Shown here one piece after another: positions 14,344-25,267 of a DNA stretch of 64,000 nt. Location: the NCBI RefSeq assembly GCF_020085105.1, contig NC_058055.1, forward strand, positions 17,302,822 to 17,366,821, in the 5' to 3' direction. The notes under the pieces were generated by a model. That model saw only the letters and a list, made by a program, of their open reading frames with translations, was not told where the DNA came from and did no database searches. Source of the DNA: Siniperca chuatsi (lineage: Eukaryota; Chordata; Actinopteri; Centrarchiformes; Sinipercidae). The number at the start of each line of letters is the position of its first letter. Position 1 is the stretch's first letter. The position numbers and the translations under genes are program-made.

Positions 14344-15559
14344 GAACCTCAAAGTGTTCAACATTAAATAAATTTAAAAAATACATTTTTAAAAAAATAA
14401 TCATATGAATAAATTGTGTAAAATATGAAAAAATGAACCAACAATTTGTGAAATAATTAAAGAAATTATTAAAACTCAAGTCATTATTATGAAATATTTT
14501 TTCCTAATTTTCATAATAGAGTTTTATTGGAGTTCATTTTTATTCGATTAATAGACTTTTTATTTCAAAATGCCCTTTTTCAAACAATATTTTATATCAC
14601 ATTTTATGTTGTAATGTCACTTTACATGACAATGATGTTGTCACCGACCCCTCACTTTTTAGCCAATCACATGCCCCATGCCTCTCTTAAGCTAGCTCAA
14701 CAACTGCTATCAAATTTAGTCAGTTAGCTCCTCTTAGCTAGAACACACATAGCAACTAAACCTCTTTTTTAAGGCTTAGCTTAACAAGGCTGCTCATGCT
14801 ACCTACCGAGCTGGCTAACTAGCTAGGCAGGATTGTGAGCTTGAATTATTACTCAGCATCAAAGTGAAAAGACAGTGTCAGCATTGTTAATGTATATAAA
14901 GATGGCAACCACACAGAAAGACTGTCTGTCTTTTTGCTCTTCCCAGAGTTGTGTGTCATTTTATGAAGAAAATCTTTTTGAATCAAAATGTAGCCGACGT
15001 AACTCTGAATTAACCAGCTAGCAGCTGCTGTCAACGCTGTCTCTTTACTTTGATGCTAAGTAATAATTCAATCTCACAACCCCGCCTAGCATTGGCAGCC
15101 TTGTTAAGCTGCACAGGAGTTTTTAGTTACTGCGATTGTGTACTGTGTTTATTTACAGCAGCAGGAGCGAGATGGCTGATTCAGAATAACTCTGACATTG
15201 TTGTTCTAGCTAAGAGAAGCTAACTGGCTAAATTTGATAGCAGTCGGTGAGCTAGCTTAAGAGATGCAGGTGGCATGTGATTGGCTAAAAGGTGAGGGGT
15301 GGTGGTAACATCACTGTCATGAAAAGTGACATTATGAATTAAAATGTGATATAATGAAATGAAAAGTGGCATAAAATCAAATTGTAATTGAGAAAAAATG
15401 TCATTCTGACATAAAACATACTTTTGAAAAAGAGCATTATGAAATAAAAAAATAACAACTAAATATTGTTTGATTCCTACATTTTATGCAATTTATTCAT
15501 GTAATTATTCATGTCACAATTACTCATTAACTTATTCAATATTGAACACTTTGGGGCTC
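14344..15559. mobile_element. Long fold-back (giant hairpin) element, about 1.2 kb
   Basis: The two ends are inverted copies: GAACCTCAAAGTGTTCAA at 14344 and its counterpart TTGAACACTTTGGGGCTC ending at 15559. The arms stay complementary for several hundred bases. For example AGCCAATCACATGCC (14661) pairs with GGCATGTGATTGGCT (15272), CTCTTAAGCTAGCTCA (14693) with TGAGCTAGCTTAAGAG, and CTTAACAAGGCTGC (14780) with GCAGCCTTGTTAAGC. The unpaired loop is about 14890-15030, and the right arm carries roughly 90 extra bases near 15100-15190. No transposase frame and no clean target duplication is seen. It is a non-autonomous DNA element of fold-back type; the family is not known to me. Confidence 0.85.
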
Positions 15560-16486
15560 CATACATTTGGAAACTGATTTTATGAGTTTGTTTGAATATG
15601 GAGCCTGCTCCTAAACATTACATGACACCTTCAGGTCATAATCTCTTCTCACACTTATGCCTACAATCAATTTATAGATTCAATCATATCCATATTTATA
15701 ATCAATGCATGCCTCTATTTTAATTCAAATTTTCCAAAGAAAGAAAATAATTTTTATTTTTGATATAATGTAAATAGACATTTCACTCTGTACCTGGAAT
15801 GTCATCAGAAAGAGCAGAATTAATGTGTCTAATTTGTTGTGTATCTGGCGCTATGACAAAAAGTATGTGAAACACTGAAAGTGAACAAATTCGGATTATT
15901 TGAGCCCCGCTACAATTGCACAGACTTCAGGTCAGATTGGTGGCATTAATATGGACTAATTCATTCAACAGTTTAGAAAGAACAGTGAGTGAGTTAATTT
16001 ATTTTAACTGTGCAGTGGAAGTGTCTCTTTCGAGTGCCTTTTGGAGGAAAGAAGCCTAAACACACGCAATCAACTTGCTGTTCACAGAAACAACTGTGTG
16101 TTTATCCTGTGAATATTAAAATCTAAGCTGTTAGAGCTGCGGGAAACACATTGGTATTACATTACGCAACCTGTAAATAATTTATTTGAAACCAAACCCT
16201 GACAAAGTTGACTGTTTAATGTTGTTGTGACTCTGGGATTATTCTAGTACAAGTGTCATCAATATGCCTGGAGACATTAATAAAGATTTGCCTTGTGCAA
16301 AGATTGAAGGTATGCTGCTCTCCATTAAACTGTCATAATTTTGGGTAACAGGCAGTATTGGGTCATAGCTACAATATGACAGATTGATGTAATACTGTGT
16401 GCGACCACTAGAGGGCAGCCTTAGTGTGTGGAGAAGGGAGGGGAGAGGGAAAAGCTATTTCAACACATCATGTTTTATGGTTTTAG
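15560..16486 (+). other. Non-coding stretch with a candidate rab39b poly(A) signal
   Basis: No protein-coding signal is seen. An AATAAA at 16279-16284 is followed by TTTGCCTTGTGCAAAG. It is a plausible distal polyadenylation signal for rab39b, but hexamers are frequent in AT-rich DNA. Confidence 0.3.
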
Positions 16487-17135
16487 CAGTGGTGGAAAGT
16501 ATCTAAGTACATTTAGTCAAGTACTGTACTTAAGTATAAATCTGGGGTACTTGTATTTTGCTTGAGTATTTTCTTTTAATTCATTTATACTTCTACTCCA
16601 CTACAATTTAGAGGGAAATATTGTACTTTTTACTCCACTACATTTAGGCCTACTTGATAACTTCAGTTCTTTACTTTAAAAGTGAAGATTTTTGCAAACA
16701 AAATATATGGAGAGCTTATAAAATAGGATGCTTTGTTATAGATTAACTACCGAACAGTATAAACAAGTACAGCTGAAACGATTAGTCGATTACCTGATTA
16801 GTCAACTGACAGAAAATTAATTGGCAACTATTTTGATAATCGTTGTCATTTTTCATGCAAAAACATTTTATGGTTCTAGCTTCTCAACTGTGATGATTTT
16901 CTGCTTTTCCTTTTAATTATTTTAATTTATTTTTAATTTTGAGTTTTTTGAGAGATTTTTCTGCATTGAGTACTTTTACTTTTAATACTTTAAGTGCATT
17001 TTCCTGATTATACTTACATACCTTTCCTCAAGTAAGATTTTTAATGCAGGACTTTTACTTGTACCTGAGTAGTTTTACAGTGTGGTATTAGTACTTTTAC
17101 CAAAGTAGAGGATCTGAATACTTCCTCCACCACTG
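16487..17135 (+). mobile_element. hAT-like MITE, 649 bp
   Basis: Ends are CAGTGGTGGA at 16487 and TCCACCACTG ending at 17135, with many GTACTT/AAGTAC blocks inside. The flanking octamers GGTTTTAG and GTCTTTAG agree at 6 of 8 places, as expected for a decayed 8-bp hAT target duplication. A fragment of the TGCAACTAAC MITE (about 16765-16870) is inserted inside, so this element is older than that insertion. Confidence 0.8.
16765..16870 (-). repeat. MITE fragment nested in the 16487-17135 element
   Basis: Reads ACAGCTGAAACGATTAGTCG, then CTGACAGAAAATTAATTGGC and CTATTTTGATAATCG. This is the reverse complement of the right end of the copy at 35961-36327. Confidence 0.7.
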
Positions 17136-19719
17136 GTCTTTAGGTGTTACAACTGTGGCCTATTCCTACTAAAACCCATCAAAAATATTTTTTTAAATAA
17201 CATCTAAAACCACTAATATTGGCAACATGAATAGAGAGGAGTTCCAAATACACACTGTATAGAAATACATTTGAGAAGTTACAGTTTTTCTCAGTTGCTT
17301 TGGTACAATTGTCGAATTAAAATCATAATTCTATGCATTTCTTGTTGCTTGATCCAGTGATGTATTGACTTTACCTTGGTGACCAAAGTGGATTACACTG
17401 CTTTTCTAATGTTTTGTATTACTCTCCAGCACATTTAACATAAGACAGAACTTTATTTATCCCAAGGGAAAGTGTTGTGCAGCATTTGCAGAACAAAGTA
17501 GGAAAGAGTGCAAATGTAAAAATATCAATTAACAGATATCAAAAATCTGCAAAATCCAAAATATACACAATGCCACAATAAATTGCTCATCCTTATTGTT
17601 TCAATCCTCACATGCAAAATACTGCACCCCACCATCATAATCTTTCAAACATAAATGTTTAATATTTTCAGTAATCTGGTATTCTTATGACACAAGAGCT
17701 GACAACAGGTGAATGTTCAGATTCAGTAACATGTTCATCATAAGTTTTCAGTGGAAGTTTTTATCGTGTTATCAAATTTAGCTTACAGGCGCCACTCAGC
17801 TATCATTTCTCATTTACACCAGAGGCCACAATTATTGAATATGAACCGGACAGACATTAGAGAGGAACAACAGGTAGTAGAGACAGAGGGAGGACAGAGA
17901 CAAAATGTATGTGTGAGGGTGTCACAGCAGAGACTTTGTGTGTGTGTGTGTGTGTGTGTGTATTTCACTGTTAGAGCAAACATCACATCAAAAAAATTGT
18001 GTGAACAGATAGACAGGAGTGTTTGGATGGCCAGTGAATTTTCATTTCTAAATTGTTCCTAATTTACATTAATTTGTTGTAACAAGACTTTTTACCTCTT
18101 TCCAGGTACTTACTGTGATTACTGACAAGAAAGGTGAACATTGACGGTGAGAAACCTGTGAACACTGAAACTGGTGTTTGTATGACAAGTTTAACTTGGC
18201 TATGAAGGGTAATTGACTTTATTAGTGGGTTACTGTATGCAAGTCTCAATGAGAAATGGCATAAAGAAACACAATTTTAATTCTTAGGCTGTCTTGACTG
18301 GGTAATGACACAGGGACCTATCAATTTGCAGACAAAGGGTGCACTTGTTATTTACTCTTGAGGAACAAATTAATTTTTGAGTGAGGCCTTTTGTTGCACA
18401 AATGATGTGTTGTGTTGTTCTGCATTAAATATTGTGGTGGTTGCTCTTAGTGTTTTGAGAACTGTAATACCAACAACATAATTAGAGATGGGATGCAGAT
18501 GAATTCTGTATAGAGATAAATGTAAGAATTAAATTGTTCTAGGATTTATGTCAGAAGTTGCAAAGTTAGTAAAACAGCCTAAGGGTTAGGGTCATGTTGT
18601 AACAGGCACAGATAACATTAAGTGAGTCACCAATGACTCAGAAAAAATGGTAAAAAGGTTTCAACAGCCTCTGGCATGCAGCTCATACTGAGAAAATGTC
18701 TCTTTCAAAAAAATGAAGTGATAAAACAGAAACTGCCTGCCTGAAGCATGAATCATTTTTTATTAAAAAAAACAAACAAAAAACATTTAAAATACAGTTT
18801 GTTTTATACATGATAGCCATATGTACAGGATATAAAACAGAAAAACAAAAATAGGTCATTGCTGTTAATGCATAGCATTGAGAGGGGAGATGATTTTTTA
18901 TTAAAAAAGGCAAAAGGGCTGGGTGTGAAGAGCCACATCACATAACCTTTTAATGAGAAATGAACCCTTCACAGGGGTCCATCACTGGCAAGCAAGCAAG
19001 AAAAGATACAATAAACATTTTTAAAACAATTTAGATACTTTTAGTGGTCATTCTTTGTTTTGGAAACTCAAGTTTCCAAAAACACGTTCATTTGGTCAGG
19101 ATTATCACAATTAAATCAATTGATGATGCAAGACATTTGCAGCAAAGAAATAAAAAATAAAAATAAAAACATTGTGGAAGCAACAAGGGAGAACAAAAAG
19201 ATCAGCACACTAAAATCTGTACATATAATGATTAAAATACATATAAAAAGCATTTTAATTGATTGAGATTGATATGGAAAGGCAAAATGAAAAAAGAAAG
19301 CTATCCCAAACAAACAATTCTATGGTGGCCTAAAGGTTAGAGAAGCAAGCTTGTAACCCGAAGGTTGTTGGGCCCCGGACTGGCAGGATAAATCTGGGTG
19401 GGGAAGGTGAAAAAAGCGGTGCTTGCCCCTCCCTCATTTCCACCACTAAGGTGCCCTTGAGCAAGGCCTTTAACCCTAGCCACTCCAGTGGAGCTGCTCA
19501 GCGGCTAGCAGTACTGGACAGCTTCCAGGTGTGAATATGTAACCGTTTGAATGTGATCAGGGCGTTTGTGAAAAAGGAGACAATGCTCTCTGTGAAACTC
19601 CCCCCTGAATAAATAAAAGGTGAAAAACAAAAAACAAAACATGTCAACCATGTACTACTTGACCAAACTGCACTGAGGCCCTGACTGACACAAAACCATA
19701 CGGCTTCAGTGCTACCCTG

Positions 19720-19771
<52 letters not shown>

Positions 19772-20404
19772 CTGGTGCAATAAACCAGGACCAATAAACT
19801 AGATGTTACTACACCTACTGAAAGCTATTCATGTTTCTTATACTGTTTTGAAGTCTAGCTCACTGAGCCAAGTGTCTTGACGATCGTAAACTCAGTCAAT
19901 TTTTTTTAGTGATGTACACAGTAGTTCTTATTCACCCCTAGTGGCCAGGCGATTCCACACACAGCTACAGCACACTAACAACGGAGAGGAAGCAAAGACG
20001 AAAACAATTGAAGTGTAACATTCATCTGATTAACAGCTTCAGATTACAGGAAACAGAACTTCATGAGGAGCACCGCAGTACTTTGTTAGTTAGGTCCATT
20101 CAAAGCATGTGTTATATGCAGATCTCCAGAGGTCTAAGTACAGACAGATTAAAACAGACACATGGGTCATAAAGTGGCTCTGTCACAGTGTCTTGCCATC
20201 ATGTTAATCAGCCTCCAAGTTAATCAGCCTCTAAGTCAGAGGTAAGATGTGTATAGCGTTTCCTTGTCTCTTCTTCCTTTAAACCCAGAGCTGCATTCCA
20301 GGCTGCCTACACTGCAGCATTTGGCTGGTCTGGTCAGTTCAACTAGATTGCCAAAATAGAGTGTAAATGCTCTGCAACACTCCCCAGGTCTATGTCAGTC
20401 TGTA
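17136..20404. other. Intergenic region downstream of rab39b and slc7a3
   Basis: Convergent gene ends, with no coding exon seen. It holds a diverged ACTTTATTTATCCCAAGGG repeat (17450-17620), a (GT)n tract at about 17939-17960, a SINE (19320-19640) and an (AC)n tract at about 19722-19769. TTTATT hexamers (AATAAA on minus) at 18759 and 18897 could end a long slc7a3 3' UTR, but this is weak. Confidence 0.45.
19320..19640 (+). mobile_element. SINE with tRNA-like head
   Basis: An A-box-like TGGCCTAAAGG at 19326-19336 and a B-box-like GGTTGTTGGGCC about 30 bases later form a tRNA-like head. The body contains GTGCCCTTGAGCAAGGCC, a phrase found in several fish SINEs. The tail is A-rich (AATAAATAAAAGG, then CAAAAAACAAAAC). 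It is a retroposed copy, probably not active. Confidence 0.7.
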
Positions 20405-21199
20405 TCAGGGGCTGCCTGCTTCCACGTCACTCTCGTCAGGAGCGCCTTTGTAAATCGGGCTTTTGGCCTGCAGTGCAGGCTCGTATTTGCGCGGGGATGA
20501 CCGGTTGGCAGCTTCACTGCTATTCTTAATACCGTAGAAGAAGTAGATGGCGAAACCTGGAGGGGAGGAGAGAGGCAACAGGGAGTTAGAAAACAGTTAC
20601 ATGAATGCATAACACTAGAAATGAAAACACAATTAGTAACGTTCAACCGTACCGATAAACATCCAGACGGCGAAGCGGCACCATGTACCCAGGTCCAACT
20701 GCATCATGAGATAGACATTGACGAAAACACTAAACAGGGGCAACCAGGGAAGAAGAGGGACCTTGAGAGGACAGAGAAATGGAGGGTGTGAAAAAAATCT
20801 GCATAACTATATTTTAAAATTGCCCTGGTTCTGCTCGAGGTAGCACTAAGTGAAAGAGTCAGGGAACAATGTGTGCCAAAGTAAATTGACAAAGACAAAA
20901 CACAGAAATCTCTTTTCTGTAACACAAAGGGTCCGTTGTGAAGATTTCATCGTTACCTTGAAGGTGAGAGCCTCTTTGCTCTCGGGCTGCCTGCAGATGA
21001 TGATGATGCAGACGGCACAGAGCAGAGTCAAAATGACACAGGGAACCACAACGCTTGCATGCCCGGCTAGCAGCTCTGTGAGACCGTTGGCCAGGATAAT
21101 GCACAGTATAGTGATAAGAACCGCTGCAGGGAGAGAAGGAGGAGAGAAGGTTACTTACAATGGTGGCTGCAAGATGCTGATTACTGTGTATTTTCCTAA

Positions 21200-21231
<32 letters not shown>

Positions 21232-24200
21232 CCTGGCACATTTATCAGCTGACAACAAGCACTATCTTTAGCCTCTTCTCAGACATACTTACAAATAATA
21301 GCAGTGGTAGCGTAGACAATGTTCCCGGAGATCTGTGTTGGGGTCTTTCCACTTGGGCAGAAGAGCAGCTTGGCGGTGAATGTCTCTTGGAGTGGCCCCT
21401 CCATGCCGTAGTCGTCACCGCTGTCCTCTCCACTTACGGCCACCTTCTCCCCTTCCACCATCTCCACCAGTTTCTCCGTCTGGCTGGACGAAGTCAGGTT
21501 GCCTGGCTGGTACCTGTGGATGGAGGGAAGTGTGTCATAGAGTGAGAAAAAAAAAATAAGAGGGATTAACTAGAAAATCATCCCAATAACTAGAAATATT
21601 GGCTGCATACAAGTAGAGGCTTTCATAAAATGTATATACATTCTTCTGCAAAACAGGTGTTTCGTTCAATTTAACAAGTCCAATGCCAACATGAGAATGA
21701 AATCACAGTCATCTCAGAGCCAGTGTGTAAAGCTTTTGGGAAACTTGTGCTTTAGCTGTACACCGATTATGATATAACTATGCTTTTAAATTGGCTTCAT
21801 GGGGACTTGGCAATGACATTAATACAGCAGCTGCTAGAGAGTATTTAACACATGATTACAACTTCAGAAGCCTTTGAGACTTTGGTAGTAGAGCTAAAAA
21901 GGCGCTTACCTGAGGATGAGAACACAGATGGCCACCAAAGAGTACGCCAACAGAGTTCCAATGGACATGAGGTCAACCAGAGCTGCCAGGTCGAACAGGA
22001 AGGCCATCAGAGCTGTAAGGAGAAGCAAAACCCGATTTCTTAGAAAATGTACACTGTAACCATCTCTGTATGTCTAATAAAGAAATGTTTTAATGGCTCA
22101 GACTGCACACAACGTAGGCAAGGACAAACAATACATCTTAGTATCCGTGTTTTGCAGACTTTTCTTAAGAGTAAAGTATTATTGATACTGAACCAGTCAG
22201 TCAGACAGGCTACTAGACAGAGCTGAGGCAGGAGACAGAGCACAACTCTCGACAGACTTGACAGCATGGGATAGGCACGGCGAAGACAGCCTGTTGGCCT
22301 GAAGCAATGAATAAACAAGACAAGAAAGATACACAGATAAAAGACACATGACAAATAGAGAGCTTACCTGCAATGATGCCTGAAGCGATGGTGGCCAGGA
22401 GCGGCGTCTTTGTGCGAGCGTTCATCCTGGACAGAAACCGGAACAGCAAACCATCCTCTGCCATGGCGTAGATAACCCGGGGCATGGGGAACATAGAGCC
22501 TAGGAGACTGAGAGAAAAGTAATAGTTAGTATTATACTTAGATATTCAGTGCTTTACAGAGTTATGTAAAGGAACACATAGTGGCAAGAAAAAAAAATCT
22601 CCTTCCTTACCTGGTGGACAGAGCGCAGAGAGAGCCCACAGCCACGATGTATCTGGCAGGAGCCCAGCCGACGTACGTGAAGGCCTCAGGTAGGGGACTC
22701 TGGGTGTTCAGCTGGTAGTACGGCATCATAAGGGTTAGAGCAGCAGACACACCAAAGTAGGCAAAAAAACAGATCAGCAGCGAAGCCACGATGCCAATAG
22801 GTATGGAGCGCATGGGGTTCTTTGCTTCTTCGCCTGAGGACAACAGGGGAGACGGAACAAAAAGAGGATTAACTGATGTGTTCACATGAGACAAAGGGAA
22901 CAGACAAACAATCATGTTTTGCAACAGGTGAGATTTGATGTCGCTCCCATTTCACAAAAAATTCCAATTCGAATCTGGACCCAGGGTCCTTTGCTGCATG
23001 TCACCCCCCCCCCCCTTCTCTCCCTTGCCTTTGCTGTCTCCTCTCTCAACCGTGACTATCAAATAATAAAGCAGAAATGCTGAGAAGACAATCTTAAAGA
23101 AACAGAAAAAAATTTGCACAGTCACGCAGGAAAGACAAGTCTTTTTGGAAACATTCTCAGTAAGAAGCACTTGTCAAAACAAGAAAACCTGTAACAGTAA
23201 ATAAATAAACTACTAAACCTATAAAGCAAAAGCATACCCAAGATCCTGATTGTATAAATCAGTGTGACTTATTATAGACTCATGGTCCAGTCTTTCCATT
23301 GAGATGTTGTTTATAACGATGATCCACTTATATGTCAGTTGTCAGAAAGAGAGAAACTTGACATACTTAAGTAAGTATTTTTATTATTTATTTTAATGTC
23401 TGTTAACTGTTTATATAGCCATTTTTGTGAACCCCTACATTGTTTTATCATGGAAATATTAAAACCACTCACTTGTTGTGGCGATACAGTCAAAGCCCAC
23501 AAAAGCGTAGAAGCAGGTGGCAGCACCAGACAAGACTCCAGCGAGGCCAAACGGAGCAAAACCGCCCTCGCCAAATTCCTCCTCAACTCTGAGTGACAGA
23601 AGAAGAGAGACAGATTGTTTAACAATCACAGATGAGACAGTAAAACCATTAAGTTAATTTGCTGACAAAGGCAGCTGTCAAATACTGACTTCAAAGGCCT
23701 GCTGCTGTTGGTGCGATTTATGAAGTTGATGTAGTCTTCCTCCGTCAGGTTCCAGTTGTTTGTGTCCCCCTTAACAAAGCCAGAGATGATAATGAAGCCC
23801 AGAACCACCAGATTGATGCCTGTGAAAATCTTATTCACCAGCGCCGACTCGCTGACACCAAAGGCCAGAAGTCCTGAGGGCACAAAGTACAGGGAGAGGG
23901 GAGAGGATAGAAAGGAAGAGGGATGTAATAGAGAGGAGAGAGAATTAATATTTCAGCACCAATAACAACATGTCCTGCTATGTGGGTGGATGTGTTCGTA
24001 CTTGATTACTTCCAACATACCATCAGTCAGCGACACCAATCCACCAATTATTTCTTCCTAACACAGCTACTGGCAAGCCACACTAGCTGCAATATTAGTG
24101 TGACAACTGTTCTGTCTGGTTATGCAATGTTTTTAATGCAATGCTAACAATGGCTATGTTAACATGGTCTGCAATAATTAAACTGATCATTTTAATAAGA

Positions 24201-25267
24201 ATGTTTAATTTTGGTAGTCTTGATGGGTTACTTTAAAAACTATTCCATTCATATACACATTAAAAAGCAGTGGTTCCCAACCTTTTTGGCTTGTGACCCA
24301 TTAAAGCAAAGCAATGTCTATTTCACAACCCTTTGTCACAGATTGCATTTGTCTATGAGCTGAGAAGACGGATGTTCCATCATCAGATTGTCTAATTCAA
24401 AATTTTAGACGAAAAACGTTCCAGTATTTCAAAATAAAAAACCCCAAAGATTACTGAAAAGTGTATGAATAAGGCATTTTTTCCCCTTCTTTTCCTTATC
24501 TTCTTTCCCATCTTATTAAATCATCTTCCAATGTCTCATTTATCCTGTAACCCCCAGAGAAGATCCTGACCCCCAGGTTGGGAACCACAGAGAATAATGG
24601 CAGATGATGGGCAGAGCTAACTCACCAGTGAGCAGCAGGATGAGGACGAGGGCGAACAGGTCGGGGTACTCTGCCAGCAACCCCCCTGGCACCTTCATTG
24701 ACATGAAGGCTTTAAAGAAGTCAGAGATCTTTTGCCCAACAAGATTATCAAAGGTTGCGCTCCACGCCCTGGCCACACTGGCCGTACCTAAAAGAGAAGA
24801 CAGAGGAATGTTACAAAATGTATTAAATTGATTAGTGTTGTTGCTACATAAACAGCAAACGCAACATAAAAAGCACTGCAACAACTCCACCAAAACTCAC
24901 CTATCACATAGGAGAGGATGAGGTTCCACCCTGTGATGAAGGCCCAGATTTCTCCAACTGTCACATAGCTGTAAAGGTACGCAGAGCCTGTTTTGGGGAC
25001 ACGGGCGCCAAATTCAGCATAGCACAGGCCGGCCAACATGGAGGACAGAGCAGCAATGAGGAAGCAGAGGACAATAGCAGGTCCTGCCTTCTCTCGAGCG
25101 ACCTCGCCAGCGAGAACGTAGACACCGGCACCGAGTGTGGCACCCACCCCCAAGGCAATAAGGTCCAGGGTAGTCAGGCAGCGGGCGAATTGGGACTCTT
25201 CACCAGCGTCGTTTAATGCCCGGCGACGCAGCAGGGTTTTGCCAAAGTTGGACAGCTTGCTGGCCAT
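20405..25267 (-). CDS. slc7a3: Cationic amino-acid transporter CAT-3 (11 coding exons)
   Basis: Exons on minus: 25267-24901, 24787-24626, 23873-23690, 23588-23473, 22833-22611, 22507-22368, 22012-21910, 21513-21293, 21123-20957, 20761-20653 and 20556-20405 (1944 nt, 647 aa, all phases close). It is a plasma-membrane, sodium-independent carrier of arginine, lysine and ornithine of the APC superfamily with about 14 membrane helices. Signatures include [16 protein letters not shown] in helix 1, SYVTVGE with E106 equivalent to the transport-critical glutamate of CAT1, [20 protein letters not shown], and [26 protein letters not shown] followed by SPLPEAF and VGWAPARY points to SLC7A3 rather than SLC7A1 or SLC7A2. 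A glycosylation site NRT lies in the loop after GFVKGD. The family motif ATTGEE reads ATTSEE here, created across an exon junction. Position between rab39b and snx12 fits human Xq13.1 order. Confidence 0.96.
22965..23110 (+). mobile_element. 5'-truncated tRNA-SINE in slc7a3 intron 4
   Basis: Begins inside a B-box-like TTCGAATCTGG and continues GGGTCCTTTGCTGCATGTCA, a C run and a CT-rich block, then AATAATAAAGCAGAAATGCTG. The body matches the SINE at 33881-34070. The head with the A box is missing. Confidence 0.7.
24270..24590 (+). mobile_element. Short MITE with TGGTTCCCAACC ends
   Basis: GTGGTTCCCAACCTTTTTGG at the left and CCCCAGGTTGGGAACCAC at the right form terminal inverted repeats about 320 bp apart. 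The end sequence resembles hAT-type MITEs. No 8-bp target duplication is evident. It lies in slc7a3 intron 2. Confidence 0.7.

Noticed and set aside
20850-21545. 231-codon plus-strand frame opposite slc7a3
   Set aside because: It runs antisense across slc7a3 exons 8 and 9 and a poly(A) tract, with no family resemblance. It is a shadow of the real gene.
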